The notes beneath the pieces are model-generated. The model did not search any database, was not told the DNA's origin, and was given only the letters and a program-made list of their open reading frames with translations. A DNA stretch of 64,000 bases from Acidobacteria bacterium RIFCSPLOWO2_12_FULL_68_19 (GTDB lineage: Bacteria > Acidobacteriota > Vicinamibacteria > Vicinamibacterales > UBA2999), in NCBI GenBank assembly GCA_001767525.1, contig MELF01000010.1, positions 104,235 to 168,234 on the forward strand, given 5' to 3'. Shown in pieces: positions 25,647-34,595 of this stretch (positions are counted from its first letter, which is position 1; each line of letters opens with the position of its first letter). The position numbers and the translations under genes are program-made.

Positions 25647-26992
25647 GCAGTATGCAGAAGGCGAAGTTCGCGGAAGAACTGCTGCGACGATTCGCCGCGG
25701 CACTCCGGGCCGTGCAGTTGTACGCGCCGACGCATCCACTGGTCGGCCGCAGCATCAAGGCGCTCGCCGATGCGCTGGAACTGGCGCACGCCACGACGCC
25801 GACGGTGGCCATCGGCCTCGTCGGCGAAGAGATCGTGGTCAGCGACACTCCGGTCGCCCGCGCCGGCGAGAGCATGGGCAAGCTGATTGGCCAGTTGCAG
25901 GAGGCCGGCATCGAGCGGGTCGTCATCGAGAAAGGCGTCACCCCGGACGAACTGGCGCAGCTCGTCCGGACGCTGGGCGGCCGGGACGCCAGCCAGACGA
26001 CCAGAGCGCTCGCGCTGCGGCACATCCGCGTCGGCCGGCTGCAGCTCGACAGGGGCGAGGCGCCGGCGGTCGACATCCAGGACTACCGACGGCTCTACAA
26101 CGAGGCGGTCTCGGTGGCGGGACGGCTGTGGGACAGCGCCCAGACCGAAGGGATGCCCGACGCCGACGCCGGCCGCAACATCGTCGATGCGCTCGCCCAC
26201 GAGGTGTCGCACAACCGGACGGCGCTGCTGGCGCTCACCGCGTTGAAGAGCTACGACAGCTACACGTTCACGCACATGGTGAACGTGTCGATCCTCACCA
26301 TGGGACAGGCACGCGGCCTCGGCATCGAGGGAGCGCTGCTGCGCGAGATCGGCCTGGCGGCGCTGATGCACGATATCGGCAAAGTCAGGACGCCGTCGGA
26401 GATCCTGAACAAGTCCGACAAGCTCACCGATCGGGAGTTCGACCTCCTGCGGCACCACACCGTGGACGGCGCGGAGATCCTCCGCCGCACGCCCGAGATC
26501 CCCGCACTCGCGCCGATCGTCGCCTTCGAGCACCACCTGCGGCTGGACGGCACGGGATATCCCAACGGCGTGTCGCGCCCGTCACTGAACCTTGGGACGA
26601 TGATCTGCGGGATTGCCGACGTCTACGACGCGATGCGCTCGCAGCGCGTCTACCAGGAGGCGTTTCCCACCGATCGCATTCTCGCCGTGCTGCAGCGGAA
26701 CGACGGCAAGCAGTTCGATCAGAACCTGGTCCGGCGCTTCGTGCAGCTGGTCGGCATCTATCCGGTCGGCAATCTCGTACGGCTGACGACCGGCGAGATC
26801 GCGGTGGTGTTGAAAGCGTATGCCCCGGACCCGTACCGGCCGCGCGTGCGCATGCTGTTCGACAACGCCGGCGCTCGAGTGGAGCGTCCCGTCGAGGTGA
26901 ACCTCTGGGAGGCGCGCGAGGGCGAGCCCCAGTCGATCCAGGCGCCTGTCGACCCGGCTCAGTTCGACGTGGATCCCCTCAGTTACCTCTAG
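25643..26992 (+). CDS. HD-GYP domain phosphodiesterase-type protein
   Basis: A 449-residue protein. The first 150 residues resemble the N-terminus of the upstream HEAT protein (LYAPTHPLVGRSIKALADAL). An HD-GYP domain follows with AALMHDIGKVRTP (HD at about 241-242), RHHTVDGAEIL and EHHLRLDGTGYP. HD-GYP enzymes hydrolyse c-di-GMP; the metal ligands look intact. The usual HHERxDGxGYP is here HHLRLDGTGYP, a small deviation. About 60 residues at the C-terminus form an extra strand-rich region (VGIYPVGNLVRLTTGEIAVV) typical of this subgroup. No membrane segment, so signalling is cytoplasmic. Confidence 0.9.
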   Translation: MSSMQKAKFAEELLRRFAAALRAVQLYAPTHPLVGRSIKALADALELAHATTPTVAIGLVGEEIVVSDTPVARAGESMGKLIGQLQEAGIERVVIEKGVTPDELAQLVRTLGGRDASQTTRALALRHIRVGRLQLDRGEAPAVDIQDYRRLYNEAVSVAGRLWDSAQTEGMPDADAGRNIVDALAHEVSHNRTALLALTALKSYDSYTFTHMVNVSILTMGQARGLGIEGALLREIGLAALMHDIGKVRTPSEILNKSDKLTDREFDLLRHHTVDGAEILRRTPEIPALAPIVAFEHHLRLDGTGYPNGVSRPSLNLGTMICGIADVYDAMRSQRVYQEAFPTDRILAVLQRNDGKQFDQNLVRRFVQLVGIYPVGNLVRLTTGEIAVVLKAYAPDPYRPRVRMLFDNAGARVERPVEVNLWEAREGEPQSIQAPVDPAQFDVDPLSYL

Positions 26993-27013
26993 GCCGAAGA
27001 CCCAGCGACCGGC

Positions 27014-28546
27014 ATGGCACGCTCCCGGACGATCGCGGTACTCCCGCTGGCGGGCGTCGCCGCGGCGCTCTGGCTGGCCTCGACAGCCGCGCAGCAGGCT
27101 CCGGCCCCCTCCCTCCAGGGCCTGCTGTCGGAAACGGCCCCGCCAGGCATCGATCGCGGCCTGCGGGAGCTCGACGCGCCGCGGGCGCCGCGCGCCGATT
27201 CCGCTGATGCCGAGCCGTTCCTCCGCGGCAGCGTCATCGTCAAGTTCCGCCCGGGCTCGTCGGCGGGAGCACGGCGGGAACTGCTCGCGCAGGTGGATGG
27301 AGCGGCGGAGCAGCCGCCAAGCTACGCCGACTTCGACATCGTGTCGATCGACGCTCGGGCCGACCCCGTCGCCGTCGCCGAGCGGCTCGATAGAGAGCCG
27401 GACGTCGAGTACGCCCAGGCGCGCTACCGCGTGTACCCGCGGCTCGTGCCGAACGATCCGCTGTATTCGCGCCAGTGGAACTACCCCGCCATCGACATGG
27501 AACGAGCCTGGGACATCAATGCGGGCGCCACTCCGGCCATCACCGTCGCGGTCATCGACAGCGGCGTGGCCTTTCGCGCCGCAATCATGCGCTACGAGGC
27601 GGGCGCGTTCCGGCTGGGACGCGGCGGGGCGATCTTTCCGGCGCTCGGCGCGATTCAGGTGCCGTTTGCGGCCGCGCCCGATCTCGTCGGGCCCGATCGG
27701 TTCGTCTCGCCCCGGGACTTCATCTGGGAGAACACCCTGCCGTTCGACCTGGACGGGCACGGCACGCACGTGGCCGGGACGATCGGCCAACTGACCAACA
27801 ACGGCGTCGGCGCCGCCGGCATGGCGTTCAACGTGCGCATCATGCCGGTCAAGGTCATTGCGAGCACCTGGGACCAGATCTTCCGCAGCCCGCAGCAGGG
27901 GACCGACGACGTCGTCGCGCGCGGGATCCGGTACGCCGTCGACAACGGGGCGAAGGTGCTGAACCTGAGCATCGGCCGGCTCGGACCGCCCGCGCCCGTC
28001 CTCCAGGACGCGATTGCCTACGCCGTCTCCCACGGCGCATTCGTCGCCGTCGCGGCCGGCAACGACTTTGAGAGCGGCAACCGGATCGAGCGGCTCGCGG
28101 AGTTCGCGCCGCAGATCGACGGCATGGTCGCCGTCGGCGCGATCGGGCGCGACCGAGGGCGCGCGTTCTACTCCAATACCGGCGCGTACGTCGAGCTGGC
28201 CGCGCCGGGAGGCAACTCGCGCGTCGGCGGCACGACGGGCGGCGTCCTGCAGCAGACGCTCGACGGCGACCTGGTCGACACCTATCTCCGAGGCCCGGCC
28301 CGGTTCCAGGCGCCGCGGTTCGACGCGTTCACGTACGACTTCCTGCAGGGGACCTCGATGGCCGCCCCGCACGTGGCAGGGTTCGCGGCGCTGCTGATGC
28401 AGCAGGGGATTACGAGCCCCGCCGCCATCGAAGCCGCCATGAAACGGTTCGCCACCGACCTCGGACCGCCCGGTCGGGACGACGAATATGGCCACGGACT
28501 GATCAATCCGCGCGCCTCGCTCCGGGGGCTGGGGCTGGCCAGATGA
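27014..28546 (+). CDS. Secreted S8-family (subtilase) serine peptidase
   Basis: A 510-residue protein with a signal peptide (AVLPLAGVAAALWLASTAAQQA) and a propeptide-like segment (about 70-130, RGSVIVKFRPGSSAGARRELL). The catalytic triad motifs are Asp in VAVIDSGV (about 181), His in DGHGTHVAGT (about 249) and Ser in GTSMAAPHVAGFAALL (about 447). The oxyanion region AAGNDFESGN is also present. It is probably an extracytoplasmic degradative protease. It overlaps the frame of the next gene by an ATGA, and no inhibitor or dedicated exporter is adjacent. Confidence 0.94.
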   Translation: MARSRTIAVLPLAGVAAALWLASTAAQQAPAPSLQGLLSETAPPGIDRGLRELDAPRAPRADSADAEPFLRGSVIVKFRPGSSAGARRELLAQVDGAAEQPPSYADFDIVSIDARADPVAVAERLDREPDVEYAQARYRVYPRLVPNDPLYSRQWNYPAIDMERAWDINAGATPAITVAVIDSGVAFRAAIMRYEAGAFRLGRGGAIFPALGAIQVPFAAAPDLVGPDRFVSPRDFIWENTLPFDLDGHGTHVAGTIGQLTNNGVGAAGMAFNVRIMPVKVIASTWDQIFRSPQQGTDDVVARGIRYAVDNGAKVLNLSIGRLGPPAPVLQDAIAYAVSHGAFVAVAAGNDFESGNRIERLAEFAPQIDGMVAVGAIGRDRGRAFYSNTGAYVELAAPGGNSRVGGTTGGVLQQTLDGDLVDTYLRGPARFQAPRFDAFTYDFLQGTSMAAPHVAGFAALLMQQGITSPAAIEAAMKRFATDLGPPGRDDEYGHGLINPRASLRGLGLAR

Positions 28547-28576
28547 CCACGATTCGCGCGTGCTCCACGAATCACG

Positions 28577-28717
28577 AGCCACAGAGCCACAGAGCCACAG
28601 AGACCAGGCCATTTCCTTGGACGCTTCTCGGCCGGCGTCCCGTTGCTGCCACGAGAAGCGCAAGGAACGCGAGGACCGGGAAGAACAATGTTCTCCGTGC
28701 CTCTGTGTCTCTGTGGC
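28577..28717. repeat. Imperfect 140-bp palindromic element with CCACAGAG repeats
   Basis: The left arm begins with three 8-bp units GAGCCACA and continues through TTCCTTGGACGCTTCTCG. The right arm reads CGAGAAGCGCAAGGAA and ends with CTCTGTGTCTCTGTGGC, the inverse of the left. The whole could fold into one long interrupted hairpin. It separates the protease stop from the barrel gene and supplies the first codons of the latter. CTCTGTGTCTCTGTGG-type arms are familiar to me from intergenic repeats of environmental genomes. Confidence 0.75.
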
Positions 28718-29346
28718 CCGTGGGAGTGACTGTCGCCGCGATGTGCCTCATGGGTCCGTCGGTCGTAGGAGCGCAGACCGGCGAGTTCATGCTCCGGGGC
28801 TTCGCCGACATCGGACGGACGACCTTCTCAGCGGAGCGGAGTTTCCAGGCAGTCCTCGGCAGCGAGCGCGGCGCCGTCTTCGGGGGCGGCGTCGAGGCCG
28901 TGCTCCCGCAGCGGATCTTCGTCCACCTCCGGGCCTCGCGCTTCCGCGCGACCGGCGAGCGCGTCTTCCTGTTCGACGGCGAGCGGTTCCGCCTCGGCAT
29001 CCCGACGACGGTGACCGTGACGCCGCTGGAGCTCGCCGGCGGATACCGCTTCGATTACCGATGGCGCATCGTGCCGTACGCCGCCGCGGGCGTCGGGTGG
29101 CACCGCTACACGGAGACGTCGCGTTTCGCCGAGACCGTCGAGAACGTCAGCGAGCGGTTCCAGGGGTACGAGATCCTGGCCGGAGGCGAGGTCCGGGTCA
29201 CACGCTGGGTGAGCGCCGCCGTCGAAGCGCAATGGACGACGGTGCCCGACGCGCTCGGCACGGCGCCGGACAGCGTGTCCCGCGAGTTCCAGGAGTCGGA
29301 CCTGGGCGGCGCGACCGTCCGCGTGAAGGTCGTCATCGGTCGATGA
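28705..29346 (+). CDS. Small outer-membrane beta-barrel protein
   Basis: About 213 residues from a GTG, giving a signal peptide (VSLWPVGVTVAAMCLMGPSVVGA). The body alternates polar and hydrophobic residues in short strands (IFVHLRASRFRATG, GYRFDYRWRIVPYAAAGVGWH) and ends TVRVKVVIGR, consistent with an eight-stranded OmpA/OmpW-like barrel. No enzyme motif is seen. The start is uncertain: the frame is open back to an ATGA junction with the protease stop at 28543, across a palindromic element, and ATG 28741 is also possible. The stop overlaps the next start. Confidence 0.7.
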   Translation: MSLWPVGVTVAAMCLMGPSVVGAQTGEFMLRGFADIGRTTFSAERSFQAVLGSERGAVFGGGVEAVLPQRIFVHLRASRFRATGERVFLFDGERFRLGIPTTVTVTPLELAGGYRFDYRWRIVPYAAAGVGWHRYTETSRFAETVENVSERFQGYEILAGGEVRVTRWVSAAVEAQWTTVPDALGTAPDSVSREFQESDLGGATVRVKVVIGR

Positions 29347-29669
29347 AGGTCGCTTCGTTCCGCGCCCGGGTGCTCGCCGTCGTCAGACGAATTCCGGCGG
29401 GCCGTGTGGCGACCTACGGCGACGTGGCCGAGCTGGCGGGCCATCCCCGGGCATGGCGCGCCGTCGGCAGCATCATGCGCGACTGCCGAGACCCGGCGAC
29501 GCCGTGCCACCGCGTCGTCGGCGCCGCCGGAACGCTCGGCGGCTGGAGCGCGGGCAACCTCCAGCTGAAGGGCGAGCTGCTGCGCGAGGAAGGCGTCGTC
29601 GTGACGACCAGACGCATCAGAGGATTCCGCGACATTCGCTGGAGACGCCTCTCGCGGCGCCACAGGTAG
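29343..29669 (+). CDS. MGMT-family methyltransferase domain protein
   Basis: A 108-residue protein comprising only the DNA-binding/active-site domain of O6-alkylguanine-DNA alkyltransferases. The motif TPCHRVV keeps the acceptor cysteine, unlike alkyltransferase-like proteins where it is Trp or Ala. VRRIPAGRVATYGDVAELAG and HPRAWRAVGSIM are the recognition helix and arginine-finger region. It may reverse O6-alkylguanine damage or only sense it. It lacks the N-terminal domain of Ogt. The start overlaps the barrel gene stop (ATGA), an odd partner. The C-terminus is basic (RRLSRRHR). Confidence 0.87.
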   Translation: MKVASFRARVLAVVRRIPAGRVATYGDVAELAGHPRAWRAVGSIMRDCRDPATPCHRVVGAAGTLGGWSAGNLQLKGELLREEGVVVTTRRIRGFRDIRWRRLSRRHR

Positions 29670-29724
29670 GAGTCAAGGAGGGTCGTCCGGGCCCGGGACT
29701 GCCGCGGAGCCCGAGGCCCAGTGC

Positions 29725-31326
29725 CTATCCGACGGCCATCAGATCGAACTGTTCGTGATGGAGCTGCGCATCGGGACGCAGCGCGATCTCGCGTCCGAGC
29801 GACTGCTTCAGGTCCCTGAACACGGCGCGTTCCTCGTCCCGGAGTGCCCGCGCGATGTCGGGATTGACCCGGAGCACGAGCGACTGCCCGTCGAGATCGG
29901 CGCTGATCTTCTTGACCTCCGCCAGAATCTCGTAGCAGATCGTCGAACTCGACTTGATGACCGCGCTGCCCGCGCAGTAGGGGCACGGCTCGGTCAGCAC
30001 GCGCTCGAGGCTCTGCTTCACGCGCTTGCGGGTGATGATCACGAGCCCGAAATCGGACACCTGCAGCACCTTCGAGGGGGCGCGATCCTTGCGCAGCTCC
30101 TGCTCCACCGTCTGGAACACCTTCTGACGGTTCTTCTTCTCCTCCATGTCGATGAAGTCGAGCACGATGATGCCCCCGAGATCCCGCAGCCGGATCTGGC
30201 GGACGATCTCCTTGACGGCTTCGAGGTTCGTCTTGAGAATCGTGTCCTCGAGGCGGCCGGCGGTCTTTTTGCCCACGTACCGGCCGGTGTTCACGTCGAT
30301 GGCGACCAGCGCTTCGGTCTGGTTGACCACGATCGAGCCGCCCGACTTCAGCCACACCTTGCTCCGGAGCGCCCGATCGATCTCCGCCTGCACGCCGTAC
30401 TCCTCGAAGATCGGGTACTCCTTTTCGTAGAGTTTCACGCGGGGGGCCAGCGCCGGCATCATCCGCTCGACGAGTTCGAGCACGCGGCGATATTCCAGCT
30501 CGTTGTCGATACGGATGGCGGAGAACTCCTCCGTCAGCAGGTCGCGCAGGAGCTTGGCGACGAGGCTCTGCTCCTGGTACACGACGGCCGGGGCGCGGGA
30601 CGACTCGGCCTTCTGGCGCATGTCGGTCCAGACGCGGTGGAAGTAGCTCAGATCGGCGACGATGTCCTCTTTGGACCGTCCGGAGGCGGCGGTGCGGATG
30701 ATCACGCCGCCGGTGAAGCCATGTTGCTGGCGGAACTCCCGGACGATGCCGCGCAGCCGGCTGCGCTCCTCGCGCGAGTCGATCTTCCGCGACACGCCGA
30801 TGTGGTCCACCGTTGGCATGAAGACGAGGAAGCGTCCCGGCATGGTGGCATGGCACGTGAGCCGGGCCCCCTTGGTCCCGAGCGGCTCCTTCGCCACCTG
30901 GACGATGACTTCCTGCCCCTCTTTCAGGAGCTCCTCGATCTTCGGTTCGGGGCCCTTGTCGCGATCGCGCCGGCTCCTGTCAGGTGGCCCTGACGGTCCT
31001 CCTCTCCGCCCGACCGGGGCCGACGGGCGCGCGCCGTTGTCCCCTGGCTGCGGCGGCCCCTCGTCGTCCTCCGTCTCGAAGCGGTCCAGCTCCTCGGTGG
31101 ACGCGATGACGTCGGACACGTAGAGGAAGCCGTCGCGCACGAGGCCGAGGTCGACGAACGCCGACTGCATGCCGGGCAGCACCTTGGACACCCGGCCCTT
31201 GTAGAGATTGCCCACGACGCCGCGATGCCGCTCGCGTTCGATGAAGATCTCGGCGACCTGATCGTCCTCGAGGATCGCGACCCGTGTCTCGTGGGCGCTC
31301 GAGGAGATGATCATCTCCTTGGTCAT
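29725..31326 (-). CDS. rng: Ribonuclease G/E family endoribonuclease
   Basis: A 533-residue RNase G-type enzyme. An S1-like RNA-binding region is near the N-terminus (GVVGNLYKGRVSKVLPGMQSA), followed by the RNase H-like/DNase I-like catalytic core (LVAIDVNTGRYVG, IIVLDFIDMEEKKNR) and the zinc link CPYC that dimerises subunits. It lacks the long C-terminal scaffold of RNase E. An insert of about 40 residues rich in Gly, Pro and Arg interrupts the S1 region. I start it at MTKEMIISS. It is the last gene of the elongation cluster, a classic mre-rng linkage, but a 250-nt repeat-containing gap separates it from rodA. Confidence 0.93.
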   Translation of the reverse strand: MTKEMIISSSAHETRVAILEDDQVAEIFIERERHRGVVGNLYKGRVSKVLPGMQSAFVDLGLVRDGFLYVSDVIASTEELDRFETEDDEGPPQPGDNGARPSAPVGRRGGPSGPPDRSRRDRDKGPEPKIEELLKEGQEVIVQVAKEPLGTKGARLTCHATMPGRFLVFMPTVDHIGVSRKIDSREERSRLRGIVREFRQQHGFTGGVIIRTAASGRSKEDIVADLSYFHRVWTDMRQKAESSRAPAVVYQEQSLVAKLLRDLLTEEFSAIRIDNELEYRRVLELVERMMPALAPRVKLYEKEYPIFEEYGVQAEIDRALRSKVWLKSGGSIVVNQTEALVAIDVNTGRYVGKKTAGRLEDTILKTNLEAVKEIVRQIRLRDLGGIIVLDFIDMEEKKNRQKVFQTVEQELRKDRAPSKVLQVSDFGLVIITRKRVKQSLERVLTEPCPYCAGSAVIKSSSTICYEILAEVKKISADLDGQSLVLRVNPDIARALRDEERAVFRDLKQSLGREIALRPDAQLHHEQFDLMAVG

Positions 31327-31390
31327 GCCCGCAACTCCCAGCGGGCGACACAGCCGGCGCACGGCGCCATGCGGCCGGCCGCACCCGCAC

Positions 31391-31432
31391 CCCTCGACGC
31401 CGCTCGGGGTGCCCCGAGCGGAGATCGAAGGG
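31391..31432. repeat. REP-like palindrome upstream of rng
   Basis: CCGCTCGGGG (31400-31409) and CCCCGAGCGG (31412-31421) are perfect complements two bases apart. The flanks CCCTCGAC and ATCGAAGGG extend the pairing. Read on the minus strand it has the form CCTTCGATCTCCGCTCGGGG followed by its inverse. I recognise this shape as a widespread intergenic palindrome in environmental bacteria. It lies between rodA and rng. Confidence 0.7.
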
Positions 31433-31489
31433 CAGGTGCGTCAGCACGGTCGCAAGCGGCGCCGTCAACACTGTGTGCCCTCTGTCTCT

Positions 31490-31531
31490 GGGCTTCAGGC
31501 TTCCGGCGTCGGCTGTGGGCTCGGGCGTTCG
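31490..31531. repeat. Degenerate heptamer array between rodA and rng
   Basis: Six 7-bp units: GGGCTTC, AGGCTTC, CGGCGTC, GGCTGTG, GGCTCGG, GCGTTCG. On the minus strand the best units read GCCTGAA and GCCCAGA, linking it to the GCCYAAA family at 4868 and 38462. It is more diverged than the others. Confidence 0.55.
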
Positions 31532-31574
31532 GTCGCCCACCGCCCACCATCCGACGCGGAAAGTCTTTGCCCGG

Positions 31575-32660
31575 TTAATTCGTAAAACGCCGCATCCGCA
31601 CGTTGAGCATCAGGCCGAACCCCGCCAGCGTGGCAACCATGGAGGAGCCCCCGTAGCTCATGAGCGGCAGCGTCAGTCCCTTGACCGGCGCCAGGCCGGC
31701 CGACATCGTCACGTTGTAGATCACCTGGAAGGCGAAACTGGCCAGCACGCCCACCACCAGGTACGCGCCGAGCCGGTCCTTGGCGAGCCGGGCCGACTCG
31801 ACCGATCGCAAGATGACGAACAGGTACAGGCCGAGCGCGACGATCACGCCGGCAAAACCCTGCTCCTCAGCCAGCACCGAGAAGATGAAATCGTTGTGCG
31901 CAACCGGGAGGAAGCGCAGCTGGCCCTGCGTCCCCTCCCTGAATCCTTTCCCCCAGAGCCCGCCGGATCCGACGGTGATACGGGCCTGAATCTGCTGGTA
32001 CCCGGCGCCGCGGGCGTCCTGCGCCGGATCCATGAACGTCGCAATCCGCTCCCGCTGGTAGTCCTGGAGCGCGAACTGCCAGACGATCGGCACCGCCAGC
32101 AGGCCGAGGAGCGTCAGCGCGCCCAGCAACCGCACCGGCATGCCGGCGACGTACACGACGGCGAACGCCACCGGAAGCAGCGTCGCGGCGGTGCCGAGAT
32201 CGGGCTGCTGCGCGATCACGACGAGCGGAACGGCGGTCAGGGCCGCGGCCACCGCCAGATCCACCCGCGTGACGCTGCCCCGCCGGCTCTCACCGAAGAA
32301 CTTGGCGAGCACGAGCGCCAGCGCCACCTTGGCGAACTCCGACGGCTGGATGTTGAAGATGCCGAGGTCGATCCAGCGCCGGGCGCCGCCGCGCACGGCG
32401 CCGAAGAAGAGCACGTAGACGAGCAGCCCGCCGACGCCGATGTAGATGAAGTGCGACTTGTCCGCCACCGACCGGTAGTCCACGCTCAGGCAGACCACCA
32501 GCGCCACCAACCCGAGCAGGATCCCGTAGAGCTGCGTCTGGAGGGTGGTCGTCCAGCCTCCCGTGGCGCTGTAGATCTGTGCGAGACCCATCGCGCACAG
32601 CAACAGCACCGCGATGAGCAGGCCCCAGTCGACGTGATGGTACAACCGTCGCTCGAACAT
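31575..32660 (-). CDS. rodA: Rod shape-determining protein RodA (SEDS glycosyltransferase)
   Basis: A 361-residue polytopic protein with about ten membrane segments. SEDS motifs include WIDLGIFNIQPSEFAKVALAL, QPDLGTAATLLPVAF and the C-terminal KGLTLPLMSYGGSSMV. RodA polymerises lipid II into glycan strands for cell elongation together with the bPBP encoded just upstream. The start overlaps the mrdA stop by one base (TGATG). Length is normal. Confidence 0.96.
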   Translation of the reverse strand: MFERRLYHHVDWGLLIAVLLLCAMGLAQIYSATGGWTTTLQTQLYGILLGLVALVVCLSVDYRSVADKSHFIYIGVGGLLVYVLFFGAVRGGARRWIDLGIFNIQPSEFAKVALALVLAKFFGESRRGSVTRVDLAVAAALTAVPLVVIAQQPDLGTAATLLPVAFAVVYVAGMPVRLLGALTLLGLLAVPIVWQFALQDYQRERIATFMDPAQDARGAGYQQIQARITVGSGGLWGKGFREGTQGQLRFLPVAHNDFIFSVLAEEQGFAGVIVALGLYLFVILRSVESARLAKDRLGAYLVVGVLASFAFQVIYNVTMSAGLAPVKGLTLPLMSYGGSSMVATLAGFGLMLNVRMRRFTN

Positions 32661-34591
32661 CAGTTCGTACCCGGCCCCGCGGCGGCCCGGGGCGCTGCGG
32701 CAATGGCGGGGCCAATCTCGACCGGCGCGGTGTCCGGATCGGCCTCGGGCGGCGCGGGCGCCGGCGTCGGCACGAGCACCGGCAGCGGCGACCCTTCCTT
32801 CTTGGCGAAGTACGTTTCGATCACGTGCCTGGCGATCGGCGCCCCCAGGTAGCCGTGCTCACTGTGTTCGCCGAAAATCACCCCCGCGATCTCCGGATCG
32901 TCCTTTGGCGCAAAGAAGACGAACCATCCGTGGTCGCGCAGGTCGAGACCGCTGCCGCGCGCCGCCTGCCGTCCCTGGATCGAAATCACCTGCGCCGTCC
33001 CGGTCTTCCCCGCGACGTCTCGTCCCGGAATCCGGGCGCGACCGCCGGTGCCGGCCGCATTGACGACCATCCAGAGGCCGTCGTGCAGCGCCGACAGGGT
33101 CTGGGGCCGGAACGCGGCGTGCTCGGCCACGGCCGGCGGCGTCGCCATCTTCCAGCCGCCCCCCTCGTCGACCGCACGAACGATGTGGGGGATCACCCGC
33201 GTGCCGCCGTTGGCGATCGTGGCCATCATGACGCCGAGCGAGACCGGCGTCACGCTCACCTGCCCCTGCCCGATCGCGACCGAGATGGTCTCCCCGGCGT
33301 ACCACTTCTCGCCGAAGCGGCGCATCTTCCATTCGGTCGAGGGCACGAGGCTTTCCTGCTCGTTCGGCAGGTCGATGCCGGTCTTGCCGACCAGCCCCAG
33401 CGTCTCGGCCCACTTGTGGAGGCGGTCGACGCCGAGCATGTTGCCGAGCGTGTAGAAATAGACGTTGCACGACTTCTCGATGGCGTGCCGCATGTCGATC
33501 ACGCCGTGCCCGCCCTTCAAGTGGCAGAGGAAATTGCGTCCGAAGAACGTGGCGCTGCCGCCGCAGTACACCTTGTAGTCGGGGGTCACGAGGCCCTCTT
33601 CCAGCGCCGCGGTGGCCACCACGAGCTTGAAGGTCGAGCCGGGCGAGTAGCGCCCCTGGATGGCGCGGTTCTGCAGCGGCTTCAGCTGGTCGTTGTTCAG
33701 GGACGCCCACGTGGCAGAATCGATCCCGGCGGCGAAGTCGTTCGGGTCGTACGCCGGCAGGCTGACGAGCGAGAGCACCTCGCCGTTCCGGGGGTCCAGG
33801 ATGACGGCGGAGCCGTTGAAACCCGCGTGCCGGAAGCCGTCTTCGGCCGCCTTCTGCAGGTCGTAGTCGATCGTCAGCTGGACGCGCCGGCCCTCCTTGG
33901 GCGGCACCTCCGCCTCGGTGCGGATCTCGCGCCCCACGCTGTTGACCACCACCCGCCGCGCGCCGTCCTCCCCCATGAGCAGATCGTTGTAGACGCGCTC
34001 GACGCCCGACTGGCCGATGATCGAGCCGCTGCGGATCCCGTTGCCGATTTGCGTCTCGCTGGCCTCGCCGACGTAGCCGAAGACGTGCGCCGCCAGAGCG
34101 TCGATCGGGTACTGCCGCGTCGGCACCTGCTCCACGACGACGTCCGGCAGTTCGAAGTCGAGCCGCCGCGCCATGATGGCGGCCACCTGCGAGAGCGATG
34201 CGTCCTCGATGACGACGATCGGGCGATACGTCGGCTCGTGGCGGTGGCGAGCGACGATTTGCCGCACCACGTCGGCGTCCAGCCCCCCCACGCCGGCGAG
34301 GAGCCGGATCGTCCGGTCGAGATCCTTGGTGTGCTCGCGGACAATCGAGACGTTGAAGGAGTGGCGATTCTCGACGAGCACCCTGCCGTTGCGATCGAAC
34401 AGCACGCCGCGCGGCGCCCGCAGGGCGAGCGTCCGCTGATGGTTGTTCTCCGCCATCTCCTCGTACTGCGTGTGCTGGACGATCTGCAGGAACCAGAAGC
34501 TGACCGCAAGCGCGGCAAACGCCACGACGACGCTCGCCTGCAGCACCATCAGGCGCATCGCCATTCGCCGCCGATCTTCGGTCAGAGCCAT
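32660..34591 (-). CDS. mrdA: Penicillin-binding protein 2 (peptidoglycan transpeptidase)
   Basis: A 643-residue bitopic membrane protein: one N-terminal membrane anchor (about 12-32), a PBP dimerisation domain (about 50-225) and a transpeptidase domain. The active-site motifs are STFK in SPGSTFKLVVA (about residue 316), SCN in KSCNVYFY and KTG in VAGKTGTAQV. It cross-links peptidoglycan during elongation as RodA's partner. A Pro/Ala-rich tail follows the domain. It starts 4 nt after mreD. Confidence 0.96.
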   Translation of the reverse strand: MALTEDRRRMAMRLMVLQASVVVAFAALAVSFWFLQIVQHTQYEEMAENNHQRTLALRAPRGVLFDRNGRVLVENRHSFNVSIVREHTKDLDRTIRLLAGVGGLDADVVRQIVARHRHEPTYRPIVVIEDASLSQVAAIMARRLDFELPDVVVEQVPTRQYPIDALAAHVFGYVGEASETQIGNGIRSGSIIGQSGVERVYNDLLMGEDGARRVVVNSVGREIRTEAEVPPKEGRRVQLTIDYDLQKAAEDGFRHAGFNGSAVILDPRNGEVLSLVSLPAYDPNDFAAGIDSATWASLNNDQLKPLQNRAIQGRYSPGSTFKLVVATAALEEGLVTPDYKVYCGGSATFFGRNFLCHLKGGHGVIDMRHAIEKSCNVYFYTLGNMLGVDRLHKWAETLGLVGKTGIDLPNEQESLVPSTEWKMRRFGEKWYAGETISVAIGQGQVSVTPVSLGVMMATIANGGTRVIPHIVRAVDEGGGWKMATPPAVAEHAAFRPQTLSALHDGLWMVVNAAGTGGRARIPGRDVAGKTGTAQVISIQGRQAARGSGLDLRDHGWFVFFAPKDDPEIAGVIFGEHSEHGYLGAPIARHVIETYFAKKEGSPLPVLVPTPAPAPPEADPDTAPVEIGPAIAAAPRAAAGPGTN

Positions 34592-34595
34592 GAGC

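Noticed and set aside
29687-29696. CCGGGCCCGG as terminator between the MGMT-family gene and rng
   Set aside because: It is a palindrome without loop space or a T-tract, common by chance at this GC content.
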